From assembly GCA_025529335.1 (NCBI GenBank), contig JAMYHX010000250.1, positions 1 through 59,944 on the forward strand: 59,944 nt of DNA, in the 5' to 3' direction. The stretch comes from Rhizopus sp. PT2906. Its lineage: Eukaryota > Mucoromycota > Mucoromycetes > Mucorales > Rhizopodaceae. Shown piece by piece: positions 34,350-46,749 of the stretch. The stretch's first letter is position 1, and the number at the start of each line of letters is the position of its first letter. The notes beneath the pieces were generated by a model. It saw only the letters and a program-made list of their open reading frames with translations. It made no database searches and was not told the DNA's origin. Both the position numbers and the translations under genes were made by a program.

Positions 34350-37016
34350 TCAGATTGAAAAAGAATAAAAAAAAAAAAAAAAAAAAAGAAAGAGAAAAAG
34401 AGAAAAATAAGGGTTGTAGCAAATACATAATTTCCTAAATTATTATGATCGTATTGGATTTTAATTGGCTCATTCAATTTATTGCCTAATTTATAAATAT
34501 CATATAATTCTACTATAAATATACTTTGTTGTTGTTATTATGGTTGTTTATGTAATCATTAGCATAAGCATCATTTCTATATTTTGTGCTCTTTTCTTCT
34601 TTTTTGACATGGCTTAATTTTAAATTTATTACACATGAATATATAAAAAAGAAGGCTGCCAAGACCAACAATTAAGTGGCAGACTTATTACTAAAAATAG
34701 CATTGTTATTCTAGCCACATTGGTTTTGCATCAATTCATTGGCTATTTTTATTACAATATATTTTTGCTCTACAATAAGACATATTAGAGTAACCAAGTG
34801 TAAATGAAAGGGAATAAGGAGTTTTTGATTGTGTAAATGAGCAAGGGCAAATAATATCAGGTGACTCAGAACACTATTATCAACAGAAAAACAGGTTACC
34901 CTTATACGTGTATTCGAGACTCAGAATCGATTTTTCTCTCTTTGGACCCTTTTATTACTCTTAAGGAGGTGAACCTGAAACTACCCTGGATAAATAAAGA
35001 ATGCTGAAATGAATAGTTGACTAACCTAGCAATTGTTCTTTTGCTTTATCCTTTTTGAGTTATTTGATTCAAAGATTAAGGATCTTTCAGTAAAAAGAGA
35101 GAGAAAATGATAGTCTCATTTTAACTGAAGATATGTTTAGATCAAGCAATGATTGATGACTTTCAGGACTGAATCAAGTATTTTCTTTTGATAGATGCGT
35201 TTGATCCTTGATTCAATACTTAAATCATGTAAACATGTGAATGAAGTGCAGGAAAGACGATCAATAATTATTGTGCAACAGTCACAACCAGCCACATTCT
35301 TGTTTTTGGCCTGACTTTCCTTCATATACTGAAGAGTAGTACTTTGTTGCTTTAAAATGAATCTTACGCGCCTTTATCGTTTAATAATGGCGTATAAAGA
35401 GAATATTGATAAATATATAATATAAAAAGGGCTATCAAGCTGATTGATGTTTATTAGTGGAACGTGTCTTTTTTGGGTAGCTAATGTCACTTCATGTCAT
35501 TCTTGAGTTTTTCGTTACTTCAGCTATTACTGCTCTGCTGAATTTTTCTTATGTTTCCTGGCATTCATTTCATATTGCAAATTTCAGAATGAAGTATGAA
35601 TGTTAGAAGGAGATTTATGTTCTTTATGTAAATGATATTCCATATATTTGATAGAAATTTAGATCATTTGAAGATTTACTAACTCATTGCTTTTTACGCA
35701 CGCACACACATAAAAGACATCATTTAATGATTCAGCCTAGCTATGACATCTTGAAACTACTCTTGAATATAATCAACCATACGTGTAAACAGTTAGTAAG
35801 TGTGGATATTTATTCAATATTATATAAGCAGAGTAGATAACCTCATAACTGAGGATTATAAACTTTTTTATAGTAAAATACGCCTTTTTGCAAGTAATCC
35901 AGCTCTAATAACGTCGTTAAGTCTATATAAACTAAAATACATTCCATTGTGTGGAAAGTATTAAGGAGTATAGTGTTAAGGCACGTTATCCAATAGAAAG
36001 ATAGAAAAGAGGCACGTTGCCTAGAAACAAAAAATTCATGCAGCAGTTTCAACTCAGGACCGCCCTTTTTTGTCTTTCAAGGTCACAGATGTAAACAGAC
36101 AAAAAAGTATAAAAGAAGGTCTTTTTTTCACTTTGTTTTTTCTCTCTCATGCTTTTCCGGTTTGCCCGAACTCCGATAGTAACCTTTATGATGCTTGAGG
36201 AAGTAGGTAGCCTTTCTCTCAGAAGGGAGGGATTAGCTTACTACAATTTTTATAAAGTTACTCCGGTGACTAACCTTTATTACTTCGGAAACGCTGCCCC
36301 TTGTGATTGTGGCTACAATGCAACAGGGTGAGCTACAAACTAATGTAAATGAAAAAAATTCTTAGCAACCAAGTTTATAAATTGGTTACTATTCACTACT
36401 GTTGTATGCAAATCAAGCTGTGCTAATACGCGGTAACACTGCATTGAGAGATTGTAATGAGTCTACTGCTTAAGTTCTACACCAATACGTAAATATATAA
36501 AGGAGGATTCATAATATAAACAACGATGGCTAGTACATCTACCAAAATTGTAGAAGAGCTTCAAGAGAATACTTGTATAAAGTTTGGTTATGCTTTTTTT
36601 TAGTAATGTACGCAGTGCTATCAGTAAGAGTGACTTAATATAATATTTCATTATGGGCATAGTATTGAAAGCACTACCTATGAGCTTTCCATAGTCTTAT
36701 CTGATATAGCATTGGAACCAAGAAGACATCGACGAAACTCTTGAATCTTTCTATTAAAGATAAACAAGATGAGAACTCATTAAAACAGAGAAAATGCTTG
36801 ATATATAAAACCAATAACGCGTTATTTTAAGTTCTTTTGAAGAGCTGATTGATTGTCTATCCCTTTGTTTAAACAAAGAGATTGATTTCACCCAAAAGAC
36901 GACACCATTGGCTGCGCCTAACTAAGCGCATTAAATGTGACGTATTTTTTTGCTTTTCTTTTTTTCTTTTTTTTCTTTTTGGTCCTAGAAGAGAGAAAAA
37001 GGGCTCATTGATATTT
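34350..37016. other. 2.7-kb gene-free interval
   Basis: AT-rich. The first ~60 nt are the purine-rich (CT-rich on the coding strand) leader of the NIPA gene. The interior has only short frames without motifs (for example 35843-36052 minus and 36149-36331 plus). The last ~70 nt before 37017 are the T/C-rich leader of the DUF2358 gene. No tRNA, repeat match or TE motif is recognised. Confidence 0.4.
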
Positions 37017-37787
37017 ATGCAATCATTGGTGACAACAAGCTCTTGTTTGAAGAAAAGAACAGCTCCAACATGTTATCGCTTACTACATACAACACGTTGC
37101 CGCATGCAGAAACCAAGAGACTATGAGCTAAGAGTTGGTTTTGGTAATGACACATTTCAGCTTGCATATTATGCACATTATATAGAGCAAGACGAGTGAC
37201 ACTGATAAACTATGTTAGCTATTGCTACCTTACAAGATGATTTACCCAACTTCTTTCAAAAGGGCTTCTCAGACCATTCAATATATTCCCCAAATATTAT
37301 ACTCTCTGACCCACACTATACAAAACTATCTATCCATGGACGTACAGCATACATAGGAATAGCACAGATGTTAAGATGGAGCACAAGCCTTTATTTTGAT
37401 GACATATCAGTTGAAATCACAAAGATGCGCGTGCTACCTAATGTGCCGGATATCCATGACTTGGATGACCAAGATCTCTATTTTTCGTCTATAAGAGACG
37501 CAGAGAATGATGCTAGAGCGTCTGGAATAGTCAAAAGATTAGAAGTGAGGTGGAGACTAGAAGGAAAGAAACGATCTTTAATATTTCAACATGAGACGAC
37601 TCGTCATATAGAAGGCGTGTTTATATATAAATTTGATCATCTTGGATATATTGGCGAGCACCGCATCCAAACCATTATTCCTCCGCCAAGTAGACGCACA
37701 CTATTACTTCATTCATTAGGCGTCAGGTTTAGATCCCTCTGGTGGGATCAAGGAAAGAGATCGCCCGTATTAGATCCTGGCTTTTGA
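37017..37787 (+). CDS. DUF2358 family protein, probably mitochondrial
   Basis: Two exons (37017-37143, 37219-37787) give 231 residues. The N-terminus (MQSLVTTSSCLKKRTAPTCY, followed by RLLHTTR) is basic, hydroxylated and without acids, like a mitochondrial presequence. The intron falls inside the conserved start of the domain: joined, it reads ELRVGFAIATLQDDLPNFFQ, then IYSPNIILSDP and HGRTAYIGIAQMLRW, the DUF2358 pattern (C6orf136-like, also plastid/cyanobacterial). The C-terminus has RLEVRWRLEGKK and the IEGVFIYKFDHLGYIGEHRI strand pair. The biochemical role is unknown. The intron contains in-frame stops, so an unspliced reading would wrongly start at the ATG at 37212. Confidence 0.8.
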
Positions 37788-37863
37788 TTTTATAATAAAC
37801 GTCGGAGTTTACATCTGTCAAAAAAGGGCCTCCTCATTATTTTCTTTTTTTTTTTTCATTCCC

Positions 37864-39195
37864 ATGTTGCCTTGTCTTTTTGCCTCTGTGCTCAAGTCAG
37901 CAAAACCTATTTCACAAAGATCCATATGGACTGGAATAACAGCTACGGGCCCTTCTGTTGAAGACTGTGTTCAAGCTGCAAAGAGTACAATACGTGAAAA
38001 GCCTGATGTCTGCGTAGCCCTCATTTCGAAGTCATTCTCAACACGACATTACCAAAACCTACTGGCAACTATCAAAAAGGAGATCAAGCCTCAATTCTTA
38101 ATCGGTGGCGTTGTCGATCGTGTGCTAGAGGTTGATCATGGCTTATCACTTTGGGCAGGCTACGATGAAGCTATTATTCCCTTTGTACTTGAAGACAGCG
38201 AGGAAAGACATAAAATTCGTAACATATCCGTTGGCCGGTGGGGCAGAGTAGAGGAAACGACGCGACTAAAATATCAAAGTGATCATGTGGATAAAGTAGG
38301 CTGGAAAAACTTTGGATCGATCAGTAAACCGGCGCAGCCGCATGAGCTGCCTCCCACCTTTCAAGATGTGAATGGGCAGCCTTCGTTTGTGTTTATGGTA
38401 TCTGATAATGAACCTGACCAACTGCTGCAAACATTCGATCATCATTATCCTCATACTCCTAAAGTAGGCATCATCGGCTCATCAACACCCTTCATCACTG
38501 GTACGCCATATACTCTATTCAACAACTCGAGCCTCATGGGATCGGGTATCGTCGGTTTTGCGTCATTCGGCAAACAGAATAAAGTGCAGATAAACATACA
38601 TCATCCGGCACTACAAAAAATTGGAGATCCATTAAGAATCACCCGTTGTCGAGGAAACGTTATTCTAGATCTCGATCAATCGGGAGCAACAGGTCTTTTG
38701 TTAAAACTAATAAACCAAGACAGACAAGCGTCCAAGGATGAAGAGTTTTATCTTGCTGTTTATCCACCCGATGCTGAGGGACAAGAGAATAAAATGACAG
38801 TAAGTCGAATCACAAGCGGCGATCCTAGCAGAGGAAATATGTCAATTGATACAACAACAGACCTTCAAGTAGGTCAAACTGTGCAGGTAAGAGAAAGATT
38901 GTAATAGAGGAATGGCTTCAATCTGATTCATTATTTCAAGTTTTTAAGGAGAAAGCCCTATGACGACAGCATGACAGCTCCACTACCGACAGATGATGAA
39001 ATTCTGCTGGGCGTAGGAGAAAAGGACCGTACGATTGATATGTCACCAGTTCAAATACCCGAAAAGACAATGATTGTCAGAGACACATTTGGTAGTATAA
39101 GTGAGAATGGTGTAATCGTAGGTCATAACTCACTACCTGCACAAGTGCTCGATGTTCCTTATTCAAATATCACCTTTAAGGCTTCGTCAGAATGA
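37864..39195 (+). CDS. FIST-domain protein
   Basis: Two exons (37864-38886, 38941-39195) give 425 residues. The N-terminal half has the FIST N pattern: PDVCVALISKSFSTRHYQNL, then FLIGGVVDRVLEVDHGLSL and the DEAIIPFVL region. The C-terminal half has LMGSGIVGFASFGK, FYLAVYPPDAE and ITSGDPSRGNMSID, which resemble FIST C. FIST proteins are proposed small-molecule sensors in bacteria; FBXO22 is the human F-box relative, and no F-box is seen here. The DUF2358 gene lies 76 nt upstream in the same orientation. The function in fungi is unknown. Confidence 0.75.
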
Positions 39196-39240
39196 TTAAA
39201 TAAAAAGGGAGCGAGTTGTACACTTTTATTTACAGATTGT

Positions 39241-41646
39241 CTATTTTTTATTGTTATTCTTCTTTCTCTTCTTGGTAGTAGGGCCATCTTTCAGACTTGA
39301 TGCAGAAGCAATAGCAAACTCTTCTGATTGATCAAAATTCCTTTTTATAGGAACCTTTCTATTCACCTTGCCCCTTGGCTTTCCTTCAGTCTTCTTTACT
39401 TGTACACGTGGATTCTTTTCCTTCTTCTTCTTATCCTTTATACTGTCAATGATATTCGAAGGTGCTTCTCTTAATGCAAAAGACTTGGCCAGGTGGCCCA
39501 AATGCAGTTTCTTGATATGAAAGATGTGCTTTTCTGATGCTGGATGTGTGGCATAGGCGCGACAGGTTGACCAGAATGCCTTACGAGCTAATATCACATG
39601 CTAATGATGAATATATGAGTTGACATGTCATTATTGCATTATATATATACGACTTACATCTGCATCGGCTAAAACATAACTTTCCATAGTATTTTGTAAC
39701 TGCTGTGCTGGTGTTTGATAATCATCCTTGTGTTCAGCAAGGTTCTTCAAGATGGATTCCATGGGCACAGACTCAAGATTCAAATCCTGTGCTTTCAAGA
39801 TGTCCAAATACTCCATTTCACTAGGCAGCAAGAACAAGGTTGCTTCACCTACTCTACCCAAACGAGCTGTACGACCTGCACGATGAACGTAGTCTTTAAG
39901 ATCTGTAGGCGCATCATACTGGACAATATGATCAACGTTGGGTAAATCCAGACCACGAGCAGCAACGTCAGTACAGAACAAAACACCTGCTTTAGCCTTG
40001 CTGAATTCAGAAAACGTTTCAGAACGAATTTGTTGGCCTAGTTCACCATGGAGACGGAACACTGCCTTTTCGCCAAGAATTGTGCTGATTTGATAAATCG
40101 GTTCTGGACCGTTCTTGCTCTTCTTATGCCTCTTTGTTCTACTGTTGCCTTGTTCTGATCCAACGATCTTGTTCAAAGCCTTTTTCATTATACTCGCCTC
40201 TGTATCGCCTTCTTCTTCTTCTTCAGCATCAGACTCTTCATCCATGACAGGCTTACCAGCCTTTGCAAACAGATCATAGTGGAAGTCAACAGAATCACAG
40301 CAGGAAAAGAAAACAATCACTTTACACCCTTTCTGTTTTTTGGTCTTTGTGTCATAAAAGCAAGATCTAAGAAGAGCTAATAAGGTAACAAGTCGTAACT
40401 TTGCAGGTACAATGGTATAAGTTTGCTTCAATTGGTTTGGCGTCGTAAACTTCATCTCTTCTGCTTCGTTATGTTCATCCACATCCATGTCTGTTGTATT
40501 CAGTAATTTTAATCCATCCTTCTTGGCATCAGTACCACTTATAAACGCAGGATTCACCAAGGACGAGCCTGCTAGCTGTTTCACATCATCTCTCAAAGTA
40601 GCTGAACACAAGATTGTCTGTCGTCTCTTTGGCCAGTATTTGGAAGCCATCACTGCCTTGTACTTGGGAGAACATCCAGCCTTTGTACGTTCAGTGATTA
40701 TGTCCATAATCTTCTTGAGCGTCTCTTCAAAGCCGAGATCCAATAAACGATCTGCTTCATCCAAAACGAGCCATTTCAAATTGCGAATATCAAAACTCTT
40801 TGTGTTTTCCAAATGGTCCAACAATCGACCAGGTGTGCTTACTAAAATGTTGACACCCTTTCTTAACCGAGCCTTTTCCTTGGCCTTTGAATCACCACCA
40901 ATAACAATACCGGGCACAATCCAATGGAGTCGACGTAAATGTTCATCTTTTGGTCTGGGAAGATTGACTAGCTGAGTCAAGACGCCGAGTACTTGTTGAG
41001 CGAGTTCTCTAGTAGGTGTCAAAATAATCGCAACTGTTCCAATAGAACGATCACCAAATGGTTGATCTTCTGGCTTGATGGCATCCTTGGGTGCTGTAGA
41101 TACTTCTACGAGTCGATTGATGATGGGTAACAGATAAGTCAAGGTCTTTCCTGAACCTGTCTGTGCTTGAACTACAACATCAATATCGTCTGTGGTATCA
41201 ATCAAGGTCTGTTGAACTGTGGCAGAAGGTCCGAGTAAGACAGGAATTGCTTTTGCCTGTACATTAGTAGGAGCAGTGACATTAAGCTTTGTAGATAAAT
41301 GATCAGCCAGATCTGAATTGATGCCAATACCAGCAAAGTTACTCGAGTCCACCATGGGTGCGTTACTTGCATCACGATTTCCCGGTTGAACACTCTTCTT
41401 TTTGTAAGAAGTGGGTATTTGAGGGTTGGCTGAAAATAAGGAAGACATGACTTGCACTTTACCATGAATCATTCTTGTTCCAGGAGCAGGACCCTCTGTT
41501 GCCTTGGATTTTTCTTCTGATTCTTTTTCAGGTGCTGATACACTAGGTTTCTTTACTTGTTTTGACTTTACATTATTCTTTTTGATTGGCGTCTTTGGTG
41601 AAGACGCTGTGATGTTTAACAAAAGGCCGTCGTCGTTGTCTTCCAT
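39241..41646 (-). CDS. DBP7: DEAD-box RNA helicase Dbp7
   Basis: Two exons (39658-41646 and 39241-39600) give 782 residues, near the 742 of yeast Dbp7. Motifs in order: Q motif region NVTAPTNVQAKAIP, I AQTGSGKT, Ia PTRELAQQ, Ib TPGRLLDH, II DEAD, III SAT, then FFSCCDSVDFHYDLF, GVLFCTDVAARGLDLP, and VI HRAGRTARLGR. A long acidic insert (DEESDAEEEEEGDTE...) and a basic C-terminal tail (KK.RKKNNNKK) are typical of Dbp7/DDX31. The N-terminal RMIHGKVQVMSSLF block is also Dbp7-like. It acts in the nucleolus in early 60S ribosome assembly. The gene is convergent with the FIST gene, only ~45 nt between stops. Confidence 0.95.
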
Positions 41647-42199
41647 TCTAATCGATCAGATCCGAAAAAGTGTATAAAAAAGGTTTTCTTGCAGAAAAGA
41701 ATTTTTAAATCCCGTTTTTCACTTTCAGCTCGTACATGCGCAGATCTCGAATTAATACAATAGATGATATGTGTTGGTCTTGTAGAAAAGAGAGAAAAAG
41801 AAAGAGAAAGAGAGAAAGAGAGAAAGAGAAAGATTAGTCAGCTATTTTCCAATTCAATACCGTACACTTACATTTATTCTTTTAATAGAAAAGTGCCGAA
41901 GTTGAAAGTAATCACTTTATATAAGGTAGAACAGTAACAGACGTGTGTTCTCTTTTGCAGCCTATGACAGCTAGATGATCATTGTCTGTCTTTTAGTTCA
42001 TTATATATAAATTATATAGTAGTAAGTATTCAAATATGAATTGAATGAAAAAGAAAGAGATGGACAGCCGACAATGAAAAACGCTAGTCACACGGACAAA
42101 GATGAAAGAAAAAGGGAGTGTCAATCATGTTTATCATCAAATGATGTATGATGGCTTCCTTTTTCTTTTTTTTTTTTTTTTTTTCTTTTTAATTAAAAA
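41647..42199. other. Divergent promoter with GA-rich tract
   Basis: Shared upstream region of Dbp7 (minus) and the sugar transporter (plus). It contains a ~50-nt GA/GAAA repeat at about 41780-41835 (CT-rich on the Dbp7 coding strand) and a T/C-rich tract ending just before the transporter ATG (about 42159-42190). No ORF. Confidence 0.6.
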
Positions 42200-43709
42200 A
42201 TGATTGATTCACAATCAAGGGCTTCAGGCGAAAGATGGCCGCTGTTGAAGAGCCATGGTGGTAACAATCAACTACGTGCATATATGTATGCTGCTGTTGC
42301 TGCGGTGGGTGGTTTTCTCTGTGGATATGACACAGGATCGATATCTGGCATTATTGCATTGCCCATCTTTCAAAAGCTATTTTTTGTAAAAGAGTCGATT
42401 GCATTCTACGAGAGCATCTTGCTTGCATCCTTTTTAATCACTTCCATGGTAGGCGCCTTTGTTTCTGGATACTTTTGTGGTTAGTTACTTGATTGGCATG
42501 ACAATAACCATTAACGTCTAAATAGATGAAATTGGCCGAAAAAACTCCATCATGTTTTCATCCTCATTGCTTTCCATTGGAATCATGATGGAGCTGTCTG
42601 GATTTAACACTCATATCTTGCTGTCTGGAAGGCTTATCGCCGGACTCGGTACCGGTTTGATGACAAATGCCATTCCGCTCTATCAATCAGAGATAGCTCC
42701 TTCAGATATCAGAGGGCGATTGGTAAGCATGTACACATCTTTATCGTCCTTTGGTAGGTTGGTTGGATACGTTGTCATATTTTACAGCAGTTACTTTCAG
42801 TCCAACTGGGCATGGCGCACTCCATGGGCCGTTCAGTTCGTCCTTTCCATCGCATTCTTGGCGGCGTGCTCATCGCTACCGTACTCACCTCGCTGGTTGA
42901 TCAGCCAAAAGAGAGATGCTGAAGGCTTGGAAGTCTTGGGAAACATTTATGATCTGCCAAAAGATCACAGGATCGTCCAAGATGAATATACCAAAATTGT
43001 CTCCCAAATTGAGACAGAGCATAGAATGGGCAGCGAACAAACATACGCTGACCTCTTCAGAGGGTCTACTCTCAAAACAACATTGACCGCGTTTTTCATT
43101 TCTATTGCGACCTGCTTTACTGGCAATGTCGCCATTTCCTATTTTGCTCCAACTATCTTCAAGAATGCAGGTTTAGACGATGTATCCATTTCACTTGCCC
43201 TAACTGGAGGCGCTAGTTTGCTATCATTTATTGCCAACATGATTTCATTTAAATGGTGGGTCGACACATGGGGAAGACGCTCTTTATTCTTGATAGGATC
43301 AGCTATCTCAAGCATCTGTATGTTTACTGTAGGCATCATATTCTATACTCATGCTGAGGTTACAAATGGAGAAGTGGCTATACCAAATGCACAAGCGCGT
43401 TATATTGTTATCCTTTGTATTTATCTCTTTTCAGCGTCCTTTGCTGCAACATGGGAGATATGTACCTATGTGTACACCGCAGAGGTGTTTAGTATGAAAT
43501 ATCGCGCAAAAGGGCTATCACTTACATACGCAATAAGTTGGGCTGGTAGCATCTTAATCACATACACTATACCCTATTTATTATTATACTCCATCTCTGG
43601 TGTTTATTTTTTCTTTGGAGCATGTTCCATACTCAATTTTATTGGTGTGTGGTTTATACCAGAGACTAAAGGCAAGAGCTTAGAAGAAATAGACGCTATG
43701 TTTGAATAG
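42200..43709 (+). CDS. MFS sugar transporter (hexose-type)
   Basis: Two exons (42200-42479, 42526-43709) give 487 residues. Sugar-porter signatures: GYDTGSISGI in helix 1, the loop DEIGRKN (created across the intron), GRLIAGLGTGLMTNAIPLYQ followed by SEIAPSDIRG, LPYSPRWLISQKR (the PESPR loop), WGRRSLFLIG, ATWEICTYVYTAEVFSMKYR, and the C-terminal PETKGKSLEEID. Twelve hydrophobic segments are expected. The substrate is probably a hexose or related sugar taken up at the plasma membrane. Odd points: PESPR reads YSPR, and QQ-S-G of helix 7 is replaced by TGNVAISYFAP, so the substrate range may differ. Confidence 0.92.
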
Positions 43710-43760
43710 ATTTTTTTTTATAATAAAAAGTATGTCTATCTTGTTATTGCTCTTTTGAAG

Positions 43761-45207
43761 TTATTGTACAAGGAAACCATATTCAGTAGCCATATGTACG
43801 TCTGAATTGATCAAGAACTTTTCAAAGCTTTAAACAAGTTAATACACAACCACGCATTGGTAAGCAACTACTTACACATTCCTTTGATGTTCTTGACGAA
43901 TGATAAAAGAATAGATATGGTCTTGTTTAAATTGGTCTATGGCTGATCTATAACGCTCAATATCAATTGGATCTCTGATTCCTTCTTTTGTCACTTTCTG
44001 ATTATAGTATTCAAATACGGGTTGTTCCAGCAAGAGGCCTAGTGCTGGTGCTTTAGGAATACTCCATCTTTGAGGTCCAAAGCTTTCTTCAATAAGTGAA
44101 AGTGGTGCATCTACATGAACACAGAGTAAGGCCATAGCTATCATATGTAAGTCACTCAATTCACTCCATGTATCATTGCTATCTTACAAATCATTTTACG
44201 GATCTGATGAAGTATAAATGAATTCCCATGAAGCTTAACACTTATCCACTCTCTTCCCTGAATCATCTTTGGCTTACTGACCTAAGTAGAATTCATTTTA
44301 AATTGAGCCTCAAAATGGACAACTTTTCTTACTTCAATATTTCTTATATGTCTTCTTGTATCTCTTTTGCCAATGACCTTGGATAAGGTATAATTATGAA
44401 AGTCATGTGTACCCTTAAACATGAACATGGCTTCACTAAACTTGTCAAGTCTCTCTTGATTTACGCGATAGTTTGAGAGAATTGTAGGATCTGTCATGGT
44501 AATGTATCGTTCATCACCATGGTTATCCCCCATACGCACCATAATATCAGTAGGTGCGCCTGGTTGCTCCTTAAGAACAATATTTGTTTGTTTCTCTCTT
44601 AATGCATATGTAGGCAATAAGTATTCATAAATACGTGAATCACACTGGTTCTTGGCATTAAATCCTTTGGTTGTCTCTACATATCCTAATGAAGAGATAA
44701 ATACAGGTAAAGTATGTATATAAATACATACCCCATAATCGTATATCTGAAGGCAAGACACTATTTGCTTTTTCTATAAAACAAGGATCAGGAATGATCT
44801 TTAAAGAAACAATATTACAGGCAGCATGTACGCCTTTATCCGTTCGAGCCGCACGATGAAACTGAACTTTTGAGGGGTGCAATGAATTCTGTTTGGATAT
44901 GGCGCCTATTTTACAGAATGCTTCGAATAAAGTTCTTTCTATACTGACAACATTGTCCTGACTAAATACATATTAGTCTATCTCTGTTTGTGCCTTGATC
45001 CAATATTTACAATTGCATTCCATAGTATTTAGAACCGTTGAAGCCTACCATGACGGCCACTTTCTTTTTTGGCTTTCTTGTTGTCGTATCTTGTAAATCA
45101 ACCTTTGATAGTTGTTTGTCTTTAGACTGTAAGAAACTTCCGAGTAGAGAACGAATGGTTGAAAATGTTGAAAGACATCTGTTAGATCTATAAAAGGTAC
45201 ATGACAT
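43761..45207 (-). CDS. PUS1: tRNA pseudouridine synthase, Pus1/TruA family
   Basis: Six exons (45011-45207, 44732-44961, 44333-44685, 44188-44281, 43876-44137, 43761-43827) give 400 residues. The enzyme isomerises uridine in tRNAs (and some mRNAs/snRNAs). The core contains VMVGFNGSKYYGMQ, the catalytic-Asp motif RAARTDKGVHAA, SRIYEYLLPTY, and HDFHNYT. The late block EWISVKLHGNSFILHQIRKM is characteristic of Pus1. Intron 3 (44282-44332, 51 nt, GTAAGA...TTAG) is a multiple of three but contains an in-frame TAG, so it must be spliced out. The first 40 residues are basic and Ser-rich (SNRCLSTFSTIRSLLGSF), compatible with a mitochondrial form. Confidence 0.92.
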
Positions 45208-45443
45208 TTTTTGACAGGAGTAAAGAAAAAAAAATAAAAATAAATCCGTGAGACTTTCAAACTGTGTAAATATTTATTACACACAGAAAAGATATATCTA
45301 AAACGCCCCCTTAGTTTATGTCATTGATGTATGCAAGAGTGTGTGTGTGTACGATGGGAAAAAAGAAGAAGAGGTCATTAAGATACAAGAAGTTTATTTT
45401 ATTTATATCCAATATGTGTGTGTGTGTATGCTTGGTGTATATT
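45208..45443. other. Intergenic with (TG)n tracts
   Basis: Short gap between Pus1 (5' end) and the exosome subunit (3' end), both on minus. It contains TG microsatellites at about 45341-45351 and 45415-45427 and an A-rich stretch at about 45224-45241. No gene. Confidence 0.5.
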
Positions 45444-46433
45444 TTACGTTGAACTGATCAGTTGCTTTATCTCATCTACTCTTTCTTTTGATTTTTTGAT
45501 GCAATATTTCAGTTGTTCTATGCTGACTGTATTTCCTCCAGTTTTATATGTCCTACAAATATTATAATCTAAATCCATGATAATCGTAATTGTCTCCTTG
45601 GTAAGTATTTCTTCTGTATCATTAGGATCTGCTAATATAACATCTGGATTATTAAACACGCAGAATGTGGATGGGACAGGGAATCTTGATAGTTCAATAG
45701 GATCACTGAACTCATTAGGATCTGCTTCTACTATCATTGAAGGAGTTACTTCTGCTTTTGGTAATTTCACTATAAACAATAAAAGCATGAATTCATATGA
45801 TAAGCACACACACACACTTATTTGATGTTACAATCTCTTAATGCAATTGATAATGCCAGTAAGCTTGCGTCCAGTACATTCCCATCATAGTTTAAACATA
45901 CGATATCTGCATACAATACCCACACCGCCTTTCCTTCTTCAATGCATAATTTCTCTAGAGGAAACACATTTGATCTAGAAGTGGGTTAGACAACATTTTG
46001 TATATTTATTATTGTTTACTTACTTTGTATAAAGTTGATGGATAAGTTCTGATAACACTTGTGCTTTTTCAGAAGGTGGCCCTGCTTTAAATTTTGAAGA
46101 ACATAAAGGTGATAGCTCGACATTAGGTACTGAAAAGAAAGCATGATTAGATGTCATTAGGGCTGTATATAAGTTGCACTATGTACCCAAATATCCTTGA
46201 CCAGGAGTGTTCATCTTGGGTTCGCTCACTTCTGCTTTGATACCGCAAACAACAGTGGTACCTCCTAAACGAACCATTGCACTTGCATTGGCTGTTGATA
46301 TGGCGTTTTTTGTAATCATGGTCTTTCTGAACTGTTCAAGAACTCTTCCATCTGGTCTCACTTTTTCATTTAGAAACTTCTTCAAGTATTCATGAGGTTG
46401 AATTCTACTAAAGATCTCAAAATTAGCCACCAT
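45444..46433 (-). CDS. RRP43: Exosome core subunit Rrp43/EXOSC8 (RNase PH-like)
   Basis: Four exons (46187-46433, 46024-46129, 45832-45974, 45444-45772) give 274 residues, like human EXOSC8 (276). Landmarks: FSRIQPHEYLKKFLNEKVRP, then DGR; ANASAMVRLGGTTVVCGIKA; VWVLYADIVCLNYDGNVLDA; CVFNNPDVILADPNDTEE; TITIIMD. Eukaryotic core subunits have lost phosphorolytic activity and form the ring through which RNA is threaded to Rrp44/Rrp6. The third donor is GATT|GTAACA; reading on past it gives a premature stop. The start is the ATG at 46433; the upstream in-frame codon at 46442 is TTG. Confidence 0.9.
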
Positions 46434-46749
46434 CTTTATCAATAAAAGAAAGTTTTACTTTTTATGTGCTTGTGTGGATGAATATCATCTCAAGGTGGCT
46501 TAGACCAGTCAAAAGAAGCATAATCTTTCCCACACTTTTTTACAGTTACGCATAAACCATATCGGTCATTACACGCGCGTTAAAAGAGATTAACTATATG
46601 TTATAAATCGTGTACGTGAGAAATGCTAAGGGCATAAATGACTATGATTAGGTAAACTAAATCAGGTATTCCCTTAAATATAAATATATGACCTTTTCCT
46701 TCTTTTTTTTTTTTCTTTTTTTCTTTCTCTCCTTTTATTCTTCTTCTTT
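46434..46749. promoter_or_regulatory. Divergent promoter, Rrp43 / zinc-finger gene
   Basis: A 316-nt head-to-head spacer. The plus side ends in a long C/T tract (about 46691-46746) immediately before the zinc-finger ATG. TATA-like AAATATAAATA lies at about 46675-46685. No ORF. Confidence 0.5.

Noticed and set aside
37864..38454. Antisense open frames inside the FIST, Dbp7, cytolinker and chitin deacetylase genes
   Set aside because: They are shadows of strongly coding frames on the other strand and have no independent motifs.
44282..44761. Pus1 truncated by an in-frame TAG
   Set aside because: A canonical GTAAGA...TTAG intron of 51 nt removes the stop and restores the conserved Pus1 sequence.
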